Shown here: positions 52,721 to 61,607 of the stretch, one piece after another | How positions within the stretch are numbered: the first letter of the stretch is position 1 | Layout of the letters: every line of letters begins with the position of its first letter | NCBI RefSeq assembly: GCF_003367905.1 | Contig: NZ_CP029462.1 | Coordinates: forward strand, 1,302,001-1,366,000 | Length of the DNA stretch: 64,000 nt | Direction: 5' to 3' | Source: Megasphaera stantonii | GTDB lineage: Bacteria > Bacillota > Negativicutes > Veillonellales > Megasphaeraceae | The notes under the pieces: model-generated | Databases searched by the model: none | The model's input: only the letters and a program-made list of their open reading frames with translations | Told to the model about the DNA's origin: nothing | Position numbers and translations under genes: made by a program

Positions 52721-54184
52721 ATGATTTCAGACGGCTACGCATCGACGTTAAAGAGGCTGATTACGTTTACGCAGGCGAAATTTATTTCCCTCGCCGATAT
52801 CGTAGGCTACGACGTATCGTACGTCAACAAGTGGAGCAACGGCACAAAGTTGCCTTCGTCCCGGTATGTAGAACGCATCAACGAAGAAATGGGCAATTAT
52901 TTTGCCGAATTAATCGTAAAACAGAAAAAAGAAGAAAAATTTTATAAAACCTTCCCCATTTCCTGTGAAGTCAAGGATTTGGGCTTTGAAATCAGTCAAT
53001 ATCTCTGCGCCGCCTACCGATCGACGCTGCACCAGAACCACGCGACAAAGGTAAAGGAAAACCGCCCGTCCATTCAGGTCATTACGGGCCACCACGACAC
53101 GGCGGCCTTCCTGGCCGACCTGCTGCAGAAGGGCGTCCAGAACCTCGAAAACGACGGCGAGCTCCTCATCCTCGGCGAATTCTGCACCTTGTACCAGGCC
53201 GGTTTTTGGAAATACTTCGATTCGATTCAGCTGGACTCGGTGAAGCTAACCATCCGCGTGGGACTGGACATGGACAAGCTGGAGCAGAACCCTGAATACG
53301 TGCAGCAGCTGTATAAGATGATCAACCGCTTTTTGGACTTCGATTTCGTCTTCTACGACTTCTGCGACATTCAAAACGCCAACCTCATCATCCTGCGCGG
53401 CGCCTTCGCCGTCCAGTACGCCATGTCCAACAATCCGCCCCGGTTCACCATGTGCACGTACATCTTCGACGAATCGACGGTTTGGGACATTTATGAAAAA
53501 TTCAGCTTTACAGGCACGGAAAAGGAGCCTCTCATTTCCGTCAGCAGCTCTCTCGGCATGGACGAAATGGGCTACCGCACGGCATTCTACGCAGCGAACA
53601 GCTTTTTCTTCTTCCTGACGAACGGCTTCGAATTCCTGCTGCCTCACGAAGTCTTTGAAAGTATTATCCGCCAAGTGTCGCCGGAGCAGGCCTTCTCGGT
53701 CCAGCGCCTCTGCGTCACGTGGGAAGAAATCGTCAACGCGGCGGAAATCGAATTCATTACGACGACGTCGTCCCTCATGCGGTATTTAGAAACAGGGTAC
53801 ATCTACCTGACCGACGTGGAATACTCCCTGACGGCGGAAGAACGGAAGGAACACATTCAGACCGTACTGGAAACGATGCAGGTCAACCCGCACATCGTCA
53901 TCGGCGTGCTGCCCTCCTTCGGCGGCGATTCGACGTACAAGGGTGAAAACGTGTCCTTCTACTCCAACTATAAGACGGGCTTCCTGAAAAAGAATAAGAA
54001 ATACATCCACAATCAGGCCAGCCCCTTTTACCTCATCGTCAACCGCCGGCTCCACTCTATCTTCCTCAAGTATTTCCAGGGCTTAAAGGACTTGAACGTA
54101 TACCATCAGTATACGCTGGAGCAGCTGAACCAAAAATACGACCAGTACAAGCCCCTCATCGAGCGAACGCTATCCTTAAAATAA
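52721..54184 (+). CDS. Large HTH-domain regulator of unknown class
   Basis: 487 aa, RBS aaaaaggagggattccacg. The first ~60 residues resemble a Cro/C1-type helix-turn-helix (ISLADIVGYDVSYVNKWSNGTKLPS). The remaining ~420 residues do not match a sensor domain I know; they are aromatic-rich, soluble, and contain GHHDTAAFLADLLQKG and LLILGEFCTLYQAGFW. Divergent from the crotonase gene, so it may control the butyrate genes. Regulator by N-terminus; ligand unknown. Confidence 0.75.
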   Translation: MISDGYASTLKRLITFTQAKFISLADIVGYDVSYVNKWSNGTKLPSSRYVERINEEMGNYFAELIVKQKKEEKFYKTFPISCEVKDLGFEISQYLCAAYRSTLHQNHATKVKENRPSIQVITGHHDTAAFLADLLQKGVQNLENDGELLILGEFCTLYQAGFWKYFDSIQLDSVKLTIRVGLDMDKLEQNPEYVQQLYKMINRFLDFDFVFYDFCDIQNANLIILRGAFAVQYAMSNNPPRFTMCTYIFDESTVWDIYEKFSFTGTEKEPLISVSSSLGMDEMGYRTAFYAANSFFFFLTNGFEFLLPHEVFESIIRQVSPEQAFSVQRLCVTWEEIVNAAEIEFITTTSSLMRYLETGYIYLTDVEYSLTAEERKEHIQTVLETMQVNPHIVIGVLPSFGGDSTYKGENVSFYSNYKTGFLKKNKKYIHNQASPFYLIVNRRLHSIFLKYFQGLKDLNVYHQYTLEQLNQKYDQYKPLIERTLSLK

Positions 54185-54198
54185 CGATAACCGTATGT

Positions 54199-54239
54199 AA
54201 AAGCGGCATCGGGAACGCATACCCGATGCCGCTTTTTGC
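54199..54239. terminator. Bidirectional terminator
   Basis: Stem aagcggcatcggg (54201-54213) / cccgatgccgctt (54222-54234) with T-runs on both strands. Confidence 0.88.
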
Positions 54240-54259
54240 ATGCCTAAATCAATATTATA

Positions 54260-55270
54260 TTATTTCGCAGGTTCTTCCAGCGCATCCCAGGCCTCGTCAG
54301 CCCGCTCCACGAACAACTGCCGGACGGCTTCGTTTTCACCTAAGCCGTGAATATACGGCGTGACGGCAAAGCCCGCCTGTTCCAGTATGCTTTTATGAGA
54401 ATCGGCTTCGTCCCCGGCCATGTCGTTGTTGGCATGGTCGCCGGCGACGACCATCATAGGCATGATAGTCACATGCTCGATACCCTTAGCCTTCAGCATC
54501 GGAATGACCGTATCCAGGTGAGGCCAGCCTTCGACGGAATAGACGAAGACCTTCCCCAGGCAGGCCGCGTCAAAGCGGCTCTGCAGGACGGAATAATAGG
54601 CGTTGGCCGGATGGGGCGTGCCGTGGGCCATGACCAGGACGGCGTCGGTCTCGCCTAACGGCGGGAACTGCGTCGCTATGGCCTGCACGAATTCGGCCAC
54701 GTCGTCGCGCTGGTTTTCCTGGCCCATCCAGTACAGGACGGGCGTGCCCAAGGTCATCTTTTTAAACTGGCCCTTGTACATATCGAACAAGGCGGCGTTG
54801 TAATCGTACTCTATGCCGGGAATGACGTTGAGCGTCGTCACGGCGACGCGCGTATAGCCTTCGGCCTTCAGCTGTTCCAGGGCCTGCTCCGGCGTAGGAA
54901 TCCGCAGGCCTTCGTTTTTTTGAATGCGGTCGATAATGATGTGGGACGTAAAGGCCGAGACGACCTTCGTATCGGGATGGGCGGCCTGAATTTCCGCTAC
55001 GGTCTTATCGATCGTCGCCGCCCTGTTTTCCGCGTACGTCGTGCCGAAGCTCAATACGAGGATAGCGTCTTTATTTTCCGCCTCCTTCATGGCCGGATTG
55101 TCGTATGACCGGACGCCGATCTGCGCCGCCTGACGCAGGGCCGGCGTAGCGTTCTTTACCTCCCGATTCAGGGTATAGCCGGCCGAGCTGGCCGGAAGGG
55201 CGCCGACCGCGCCGATTGAAATGCCAAGTACTGCCATTGTCACAACCTTCTTCCATCGTTCCTTCTTCAT
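54260..55270 (-). CDS. cbiK: Exported sirohydrochlorin cobaltochelatase
   Basis: 336 aa, RBS ggagtgatagt. Inserts Co2+ into sirohydrochlorin in anaerobic B12 synthesis. An N-terminal signal peptide (KKERWKK, then a hydrophobic stretch, cleavage near ASSA-GY) makes it extracytoplasmic, like the periplasmic CbiK of Desulfovibrio. Chelatase domain: LVLSFGTTYAENR (about 70-82), metal-site histidine in MAHGTPHPANAYY and MMVVAGDHANNDMAG. A cobalamin riboswitch lies directly upstream. An exported form might handle haem or cobalt traffic rather than B12 synthesis. Confidence 0.92.
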   Translation of the reverse strand: MKKERWKKVVTMAVLGISIGAVGALPASSAGYTLNREVKNATPALRQAAQIGVRSYDNPAMKEAENKDAILVLSFGTTYAENRAATIDKTVAEIQAAHPDTKVVSAFTSHIIIDRIQKNEGLRIPTPEQALEQLKAEGYTRVAVTTLNVIPGIEYDYNAALFDMYKGQFKKMTLGTPVLYWMGQENQRDDVAEFVQAIATQFPPLGETDAVLVMAHGTPHPANAYYSVLQSRFDAACLGKVFVYSVEGWPHLDTVIPMLKAKGIEHVTIMPMMVVAGDHANNDMAGDEADSHKSILEQAGFAVTPYIHGLGENEAVRQLFVERADEAWDALEEPAK

Positions 55271-55338
55271 ACTATCACTCCTATGTCCGTTGATGATTAC
55301 ATACTGCCGTCACCACCCAACGCATAGGCATATATAAA

Positions 55339-55363
55339 ATGCCGCACGAATCCCGTGCGGCAT
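55339..55363 (-). terminator. Expression-platform terminator of the cobalamin riboswitch
   Basis: Stem atgccgcacg / cgtgcggcat followed on the minus strand by ttttatata; between the aptamer and cbiK. Confidence 0.7.
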
Positions 55364-55407
55364 AGTCATAGCGTCATATACGCATTCAATCTCCATCCCC
55401 ATCGCTC

Positions 55408-55586
55408 GCAGGTCTGTCGGTGATTATCAGTCAGGCAGTTCTTCTGGCTCGGATTCATCGCTCCGCTGCGCCTTCCCATGCCTATGGGGCACAGTGACAT
55501 CATGCAGCATAGCTCATCCTTACAGCGGCGGGACCGCGCCGGCCTTTCACCGGTCTTCTCTATTAAGTCTGCGACACCTGACCTGC
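55408..55586 (-). promoter_or_regulatory. Cobalamin riboswitch
   Basis: Closing helix gcaggtc (55586-55580) / gacctgc (55414-55408). In order on the minus strand: aatagagaagaccggtgaaa, gcggtcccgccgctgtaa, and the B12 box gagccagaagaactgcc (within 55450-55430). All fit the cobalamin aptamer consensus. It should switch off cbiK when adenosyl- or another cobalamin is plentiful. Confidence 0.92.
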
Positions 55587-55639
55587 AATATGTAATTTCA
55601 TTTACTATAGCATGACATATATCCCTATGTCAAAGACTT

Positions 55640-56539
55640 TTATTTCATGCTTTCTTTGATGGATTTCAAGTCTTCAATGTCGATGTTTTTCAAAATCTTG
55701 CGGAACTGCTCCAGCTGGCTTTCTACCTCCGCCGACAGCTTGGGGAAATCAGGATTGATTTCCCGCAGCGATTTCAGGACGATCTGAGCCACGACGTACC
55801 GCGTATACCACTTGTTGTCCGCCGGTACGACATACCACGGCGCGTAGTTCTTCGTCGTCGCCGAGATGACCTCGCTGTACACCTTCTGATAGCGGTTCCA
55901 GTACTGCCGTTCTTCGATATCGGACATGGAAAACTTCCAGTTCTTCTGCTTGGTCACGATGCGGTCGATGAGGCGCTTTTTCTGCTCGGCCTTCGACACG
56001 TGGAGAAAAATCTTGATGACCGGGAACCCATTTTCCGTCAGGTATTTTTCCCAGTCGCAAATCTGGCGGTACCGCTTCTTCCAGATGCCGTCGCTGATCA
56101 GCTCTTCCGGCAGGCCGTCGCTTTCAATCAAGTTGTGAATGCGTGCTATGACGACGTCCTCGTAGTGAGAGCGGTTGAATATGCCGATTTCGCCGCGGCT
56201 GGGCAGGGCCTTGTTGACGCGCCACATGTAGTCGTGTTCCTTTTCTTCCGTGCTGGGCTGCTTGAAGCTGTGAACGTGGACCGCCGCCGGGTTCAGGCGG
56301 GCGAACACGTGCTTGATCGTGCCGTCCTTGCCGGCCGCATCCATGGCCTGCAGCACGATCAAAATGCCGTACTGGCCTTCGGCAAACAGCTTTTCCTGCC
56401 ACTGCTTCATTTCTTCAATGGCCTGGGGCATGAGCTCCGTCTTGACCTTTTCCTTATCTATGTCGACGTCGCAGACTGTAGAAAACTTGCTCAAATCAAT
56501 TTTTTCGCCTTCCTTGGCTAAATATCTCTTGATGTCCAT
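55640..56539 (-). CDS. PPK2-family polyphosphate:nucleotide phosphotransferase
   Basis: 299 aa. Transfers phosphate between polyphosphate and nucleotides. Walker A-like LQAMDAAGKDGTIKHV (about 63-78), then FKQPSTEEKEHDYMWR, FNRSHYEDV with the Walker B-like region and lid arginines. Size and motifs fit the single-domain PPK2 class III group (AMP/ADP phosphorylation), but class cannot be fixed by eye. Independently transcribed. Confidence 0.9.
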   Translation of the reverse strand: MDIKRYLAKEGEKIDLSKFSTVCDVDIDKEKVKTELMPQAIEEMKQWQEKLFAEGQYGILIVLQAMDAAGKDGTIKHVFARLNPAAVHVHSFKQPSTEEKEHDYMWRVNKALPSRGEIGIFNRSHYEDVVIARIHNLIESDGLPEELISDGIWKKRYRQICDWEKYLTENGFPVIKIFLHVSKAEQKKRLIDRIVTKQKNWKFSMSDIEERQYWNRYQKVYSEVISATTKNYAPWYVVPADNKWYTRYVVAQIVLKSLREINPDFPKLSAEVESQLEQFRKILKNIDIEDLKSIKESMK

Positions 56540-56827
56540 ACCTAACCTGCCTTCCCCCTCTCCCGAAGGAACTATATCATTTATTTATATTGTACATCGT
56601 ATCATGAATTTTATAAATAATAAAAAAACATATTTACCATTACAAATTCACATTAAAAATCTTCATCTATCCCGAAACTGCCGGCCATAAGCCGTCTGCC
56701 GCGTCGTGTCTCCCCGTCCGGGCCGGCGCGGCGCTCCTTGCAGATTTTGAAAGTCCCCGTCCCTACACATTGCCGGAAGTCCTGCTATAATAAAGCTGTA
56801 CAATGGCTCTGGACAGGAGGTACCCGG

Positions 56828-57535
56828 ATGGACAAGATGTCGATAGAATTACTCCAGCAACAAAACCCGTTCATGTCGCTGAACGACATTACCTACACGA
56901 TTCTGCTTCAAGAAATCGTATGCTTCCGCATCCCTCCCGGCAGCTGGATTAACGAAAACGCCATTGCCAAGCAGCTGGGCATCAGCCGGTCGCCCATGAA
57001 ATACGCCCTGAGCCGGTTGGAAAAGGAAGGCTACGTCAAAAAATCCCATAAGTACAGCGTGACGGGCTTTTCCATCAAAGAGTACACCGACTTAAAGGAG
57101 CTGTGCTTTCTCTTGGAATCGTACGCCGCCGGCCGGGCCGCCGTCGCCGCGACGGATACTCAGCTAGAAGAGCTGCGCGAGTTGGCACACCAGATGAACG
57201 ACATATGCTGCCGCGCAGACGAAACGCCTCGCGACATCCTGTCACGGACGATCATGGATCTGGAATACCAATTCCACCTGAAGCTCGTCCTATTCGCTGA
57301 TTCGCCTTTATTGTCCGACCTGTACGAGCAAATCAAGTTCAAGCTGTTCCGCTACCGCAGCTACATGATTTACAATCCGCCCGAAGGGTATTACGACATC
57401 ATCGCCACGGATCACCTGGTCATCTGCGACGTCCTGGCCCTGCACGACCGCCAGCTGGCCGAATCTATCCTGCGCCGCCACCTGAATTTCTTTAACACCC
57501 ACTTCCTTAAATTATTTCACCTAAACAGTTTATAA
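56828..57535 (+). CDS. GntR-family (FCD) transcription regulator
   Basis: 235 aa; ATG 56828 follows ggacaggaggtacccgg. Winged helix at 20-75 (FRIPPGSWINENAIAKQLGI, SRSPMKYALSRLEKEGYVKK), then an all-helical FCD sensor with metal-type histidines (DLEYQFHLKL, RRHLNFFNTH). FCD regulators respond to organic acids such as lactate or glycolate. Next to a carrier and a D-lactate/glycolate dehydrogenase, it likely controls them. Confidence 0.9.
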   Translation: MDKMSIELLQQQNPFMSLNDITYTILLQEIVCFRIPPGSWINENAIAKQLGISRSPMKYALSRLEKEGYVKKSHKYSVTGFSIKEYTDLKELCFLLESYAAGRAAVAATDTQLEELRELAHQMNDICCRADETPRDILSRTIMDLEYQFHLKLVLFADSPLLSDLYEQIKFKLFRYRSYMIYNPPEGYYDIIATDHLVICDVLALHDRQLAESILRRHLNFFNTHFLKLFHLNSL

Positions 57536-57552
57536 ATATCATATTTCAAAAG

Positions 57553-57600
57553 CAAAAAGCATTGTTCGTAATTAAATTTACGGCAATGCTTTTATTTTTT
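57553..57600 (+). terminator. Terminator after the gntR gene
   Basis: Stem aaaagcattg / caatgctttt followed by attttttg. Confidence 0.75.
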
Positions 57601-57672
57601 GTTTCACATTCCAGTCATTTTACCGCCTTCGGCTGAATAATTCCCTCGTTTTTCCGGCCTTTTGTACAAATT

Positions 57673-57701
57673 TTGACACATTCGGAAGGATAGGATATTC
57701 T
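57673..57701 (+). promoter_or_regulatory. Promoter of the carrier/dehydrogenase operon
   Basis: TTGACA (57673-57678), 17-bp spacer, TATTCT (57696-57701). The following leader of ~110 nt is AT-rich with no clear structure. Confidence 0.55.
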
Positions 57702-57820
57702 ACAATTAACTAAAACGCATTTATAATATGCATTTAAAATATGTTATAAATGGAACGTGTTCGTTTTATCAAAGCCGATTGCACAAAGCAGATTCTTTTA
57801 CAAGCGGAGGTGTTTAGGTC

Positions 57821-58753
57821 ATGGCTGGTTTATTAAAATTTATTTCCTTTTTTACCAAATACGTCACGTTGTGGGTCATCCTCTGCGCCGTATTTGCCTA
57901 CTTCTATCCCGAGCCGCTGAAGCCTTACGGCAGCTGGATTTCCTATTTTTTAGGCATTATCATGCTCAGCATGGGCCTGTCCATGTCACCCAACGACTTT
58001 AAGCTCATCTTCTCCCGACCGAAGGACGTCATCATCGGCGTCGTCACCTTGTACGTCTTTATGCCCCTCGTCGGGCTCGGCATCGGCACCTTCCTCAACC
58101 TCTCGCCTATGCTCCTCGTCGGCTTCGTCCTCCTCGGCTGCTGCCCTACGGGCACGTCGTCCAACGTCATGACCTTCCTGGCAAAGGGCGATAAGGCCTT
58201 GTCCGTCACCATTTCCAGCATCAGCACCATCGTCGCCCCCTTTATCATGCCCGTGCTGCTCCTGTTTTACGTAAAGCAGTACGTAGATATCGACGCCGTG
58301 GGGTTATTCATCAGCATCATTCAGATTATCATCATCCCTATCGTCTTAGGGCTTATTGTCAATAAGGTCTGCAAAAAACAGATGCCGGTCATTCAGAAGA
58401 TCGTCCCCTTATTTACGGTACTGGCCCTGCTGGGCATCATCCTCGTCGTCGTAGCCCTGAACGTCGAACGGCTGCAGACCGTGGCCCTGATGGCCGCCGT
58501 CGCCATGATCCTCTACACCGTCATCGGCCTGATCGTCGGCTTTTCCGTATCCCGCCTCCTGCGCATGCCCCAGGCTAAGGGCAAGGCCATGACCTTCGTC
58601 ATCGGCGTGCAGAACACGGCCTTAGCCGTAACGCTGGGCATTACGTACTTCGATCCCCTGGCCGCCATCCCCGGAGCCATCGGCGTCGTCTTTACGACGG
58701 TATTCTGTTCGTTTATCGCCTCTCTCTGGGGCAACCGGACCGTCGAAGAATAA
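57821..58753 (+). CDS. BASS-family (bile acid:Na+ symporter-like) carrier
   Basis: 310 aa, RBS gcggaggtgtttaggtc. About nine to ten membrane helices; LSMGLSMSPNDFKLIFSRP (about 47-65), GCCPTGTSSNVMTFLAKGD (about 106-124) and the C-terminal VIGVQNTALAVTLGI are family marks. BASS proteins carry organic anions with Na+, including pyruvate and glycolate-like acids. Directly before a FAD lactate/glycolate dehydrogenase, so uptake of a 2-hydroxy acid or export of pyruvate is likely. Confidence 0.88.
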   Translation: MAGLLKFISFFTKYVTLWVILCAVFAYFYPEPLKPYGSWISYFLGIIMLSMGLSMSPNDFKLIFSRPKDVIIGVVTLYVFMPLVGLGIGTFLNLSPMLLVGFVLLGCCPTGTSSNVMTFLAKGDKALSVTISSISTIVAPFIMPVLLLFYVKQYVDIDAVGLFISIIQIIIIPIVLGLIVNKVCKKQMPVIQKIVPLFTVLALLGIILVVVALNVERLQTVALMAAVAMILYTVIGLIVGFSVSRLLRMPQAKGKAMTFVIGVQNTALAVTLGITYFDPLAAIPGAIGVVFTTVFCSFIASLWGNRTVEE

Positions 58754-58811
58754 GGCATTATCAGCATATCCTGTTTATTTTTAATCACTTGCAGAAGGAG
58801 CGTGTCATCGT

Positions 58812-60224
58812 ATGTCAACATTCAACAAAGTAACGGACGAATTAGTACAGGAACTGAAAAGCGTATTAGGCGAAAAGGGCGTCACTGTCGACCCGGAAAA
58901 ATTAGACGTCTACAAAACGGACGAAGAAGGTAACTCCTATTGGTTCCACACGCCGGAAGTCGTCGTCTTCCCCGAAACGACGGAACAAGTAGCGGAAGTC
59001 GTAAAGCTCGCCAATAAATACCTCGTACCGATTACGCCCCGCGCAGCTGGCTCCGGCGTCGCCTGCGGCGCCATCCCCGTCCACGGCGGCATGGTCATGG
59101 AACTGGACCGCATGGACAAAATCCTGAAAATTGATACGGACAACATGTACGCCGTCGTCCAGACCGGCGTCCGCACCAGCGTCATCCAAAAGACGGTCAA
59201 CGAATACGGCCTGCTCTACGCCGGCGACCCCTGCAGCGCCGACAGCTGCCAGATCGGCGGCAACGTCGCGACCAACGCCGGCGGCAACAAGGCCGTCAAA
59301 TACGGCACGACGCGCAACCAGATTTACGGCATGAAGGTCGTCACGCCGACAGGCGACATCGTCGACGTCGGCGCGCGCCTGCAGAAATGCTCCACAGGCT
59401 ACTGCCTGGAACAGCTCATCTGCGGCTCCGAAGGCACCCTGGGCATCGTAACGGAAGTCACGCTGAAGCTCCGTCCCCTGCCGCCGTATAAATTCGACCT
59501 CGTCGCCATCTTCAAGGAAGATGAAAAGGGATTCGCCCTGCCCAACAAGATCCTCAAGGCCGGCCTCGAACCGACGAGCATCGAATACATGGACAACAAG
59601 GCCCTGTCCATGTGCAGCAAGTTCTGCAAGGTATCCCTGCCCCACGTCGACGAAGGCTGCTGCTACGTCATCATTACGGTAGAAACGTTCGACGAAGACG
59701 AACTGGACAAGAAGATGGAAAAACTGAGCGATTTGTGCGACGCCATGGGCGCCGTCGACGTCATCCAGGCCGACGACCGCATCTGGGGATGCCGCCGTCA
59801 ATTCGCCGAAGCGGCCCGCGACATCGACATCATGTTCGTCGCCGAAGACTTCGTCGTTCCCCTCGAACACATCGCCGAAATCACCTCCAAGATTCCGGGA
59901 TTGGAAGAAAAACACGGCATTTACAGCGTAACGTCGGCTCATATCGGCGACGGCAACATCCACGTCCTGCCGCTGAACGTCGACAAGCTGTCTCCTATCG
60001 AATGGATGGAAAAGATGGAAGGCTTCCATAAAGACCTGTTCGACGAAGTATACGCCTTAGGCGGCAAGATGTCCGGCGAACACGGCATCGGCTACAAGAA
60101 GCTCCACGACTTCAAGCGCTGCACGCCTCCCGGCGAATACAAGATGATCTGCGCCATCAAGAAGGCCCTCGACCCCAACAACATCCTCAACCCGTCGAAG
60201 ATCATCAACGTCGACGACCAATAA
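58812..60224 (+). CDS. FAD-dependent D-lactate/glycolate dehydrogenase
   Basis: 470 aa, RBS gaaggagcgtgtcatcgt. Oxidises a 2-hydroxy acid to the 2-oxo acid. N-terminal FAD-binding type 4 domain (PRAAGSGVACGAIPVHGG about 76-93; QIGGNVATNAGGNKAVKYG; EGTLGIVTEVTL) and C-terminal domain with metal ligands AHIGDGNIH (about 376-384) and SGEHGIG. Homologous to GlcD and to the Zn/FAD D-lactate dehydrogenase long known from Megasphaera. Cotranscribed with the BASS carrier. Confidence 0.9.
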   Translation: MSTFNKVTDELVQELKSVLGEKGVTVDPEKLDVYKTDEEGNSYWFHTPEVVVFPETTEQVAEVVKLANKYLVPITPRAAGSGVACGAIPVHGGMVMELDRMDKILKIDTDNMYAVVQTGVRTSVIQKTVNEYGLLYAGDPCSADSCQIGGNVATNAGGNKAVKYGTTRNQIYGMKVVTPTGDIVDVGARLQKCSTGYCLEQLICGSEGTLGIVTEVTLKLRPLPPYKFDLVAIFKEDEKGFALPNKILKAGLEPTSIEYMDNKALSMCSKFCKVSLPHVDEGCCYVIITVETFDEDELDKKMEKLSDLCDAMGAVDVIQADDRIWGCRRQFAEAARDIDIMFVAEDFVVPLEHIAEITSKIPGLEEKHGIYSVTSAHIGDGNIHVLPLNVDKLSPIEWMEKMEGFHKDLFDEVYALGGKMSGEHGIGYKKLHDFKRCTPPGEYKMICAIKKALDPNNILNPSKIINVDDQ

Positions 60225-60276
60225 TTCCGCATTTTCTCCTATGATTCCCATATTCAACTAAATCACCTTAATGAAC

Positions 60277-60312
60277 GAAAGGCCCGCCGTCTTCATGGAC
60301 GGAGGGCCTTTC
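60277..60312. terminator. Bidirectional terminator
   Basis: Stem gaaaggcccgccgtc / gacggagggcctttc (one mismatch) between convergent genes. Confidence 0.75.
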
Positions 60313-60329
60313 GCCGCGCCGGGAAGCTT

Positions 60330-61262
60330 TCATATCCATTTGTCAAATACGAATAAAAGGGACGGCATCGTAAGGATAGACAAGATCGTCGACAAGACGC
60401 ACAGCTCGGCCGAATACACCGGGTCCTTGTCGTATAAGGCGGCCATAGACGTGACGATGGCCGCCGTCGGCGTAATAGACGCTAAAAATATGGTCATGAG
60501 AATGTTCTTCCCGTCGTCGACAAAAGATGCCGCACCCAACAGGGCCAGGACGCTGGCCAGGACGACAGGATATACGATGAGCCGCAGGCCTACGGGCAGA
60601 TAGGCACGAAGCTTGCCGAAGATTTCCTTCAAATCGCAGTCGGCAATAGCCATGCCCGTAATGAGCATGCCGACGGGACCGATCATAGAGCCGACGCTGC
60701 CCATAGTCTGGTCGATGAGGGGAGGCAGGGAAATATGCAGCAGAAAGAGGGCTGCGCCGAAGCATATGGCCAAGATATTGATGTTGCAGACGATGCTGCG
60801 GATATGGATTTCTCCTCGCCCGCAGAGCAGGCAGGAGCCGTGCGTCCATAGCAATATCAGCTGGACTACGGCGTAGGCGCAGGGATAAATGAGATACTCC
60901 GTCCCCAGCAGGGCTGTGACCAGGGGAAAGACCAGTATGCCCGCATTGGTATAAATCAAGGCCATTTGCTCGACAGCCTTCAGGCTAAAGATGGGACGGA
61001 AAGCCGCCGTGAGGAGGATGAACAAGGCGTGAACAGCGACGGCGGCACAAAAGGCGAAGAACAGCCCCCTGCGCACGGCCTCGCTCGGCTCTACCTGAAA
61101 GGAATGGATGATGACGCACGGCAGGATGAGATAGACCAGCAGGACAGACAAGGCCTTGCCGTCGGAGCTGCGCAGCTTGCCCGTCCGTATGAGGGCGAAG
61201 CCCATGAGCATGATGAGAAACAGCTTTACCGTTTCCTTTAGTAATATCAGACTGATTTCCAC
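60330..61262 (-). CDS. AEC-family (auxin efflux carrier-like) transporter
   Basis: 310 aa with ten membrane helices. N-terminal LFLIMLMGFALIRTGKL and LLVYLILPCVI, middle YTNAGILVFPLVTALLG, and C-terminal PTAAIVTSMAALYDKD are typical of the PIN/AEC group. Bacterial members carry malate, malonate or lactate; lies convergent with the lactate dehydrogenase gene but is separately transcribed. Confidence 0.88.
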   Translation of the reverse strand: MEISLILLKETVKLFLIMLMGFALIRTGKLRSSDGKALSVLLVYLILPCVIIHSFQVEPSEAVRRGLFFAFCAAVAVHALFILLTAAFRPIFSLKAVEQMALIYTNAGILVFPLVTALLGTEYLIYPCAYAVVQLILLWTHGSCLLCGRGEIHIRSIVCNINILAICFGAALFLLHISLPPLIDQTMGSVGSMIGPVGMLITGMAIADCDLKEIFGKLRAYLPVGLRLIVYPVVLASVLALLGAASFVDDGKNILMTIFLASITPTAAIVTSMAALYDKDPVYSAELCVLSTILSILTMPSLLFVFDKWI

Positions 61263-61607
61263 TGAAACTTCCTTCTTTCTCCATAGACGACGAAGCCAAG
61301 GAAGACCATATCCCCTATTTCATGGCGCTGTCGTTCGTCCTGTTCCATTATATGAACACTTTTATTTTTGTATAAGTTTATACTATTTTCCTTTCTTGTC
61401 AATGGAGTCTGATAACTTTACCGTATCATTTTTATATGACCAGTATGCTCATGATTTATATATCATACAGGTATCAGCGTCGCTTTCCTGCAGCAAAAAA
61501 ACAGGCCGCCTTGCCGCGCGCGTTCGTACCGCGGCCACCGACGGCCTGTTTCGTCGGACAATTCCGTATATCGTTACGGCCCGATTACCTTTCGTTTAAA
61601 AATGCCG
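61263..61607. other. Intergenic region between carrier and amidohydrolase
   Basis: Holds the AEC promoter region on the minus strand (AT-rich, 61360-61450) and the amidohydrolase terminator (61497-61552). No gene is supported. Confidence 0.5.
61494..61553 (-). terminator. Terminator of the M20 amidohydrolase gene
   Basis: Minus-strand stem aaacaggccg / cggcctgttt enclosing a GC-rich arm, followed by T6. Confidence 0.75.

Noticed and set aside
58902-60029. 375-codon open frame opposite the D-lactate dehydrogenase gene
   Set aside because: Antisense shadow of a GC-rich gene; the sense frame has all FAD and metal motifs.
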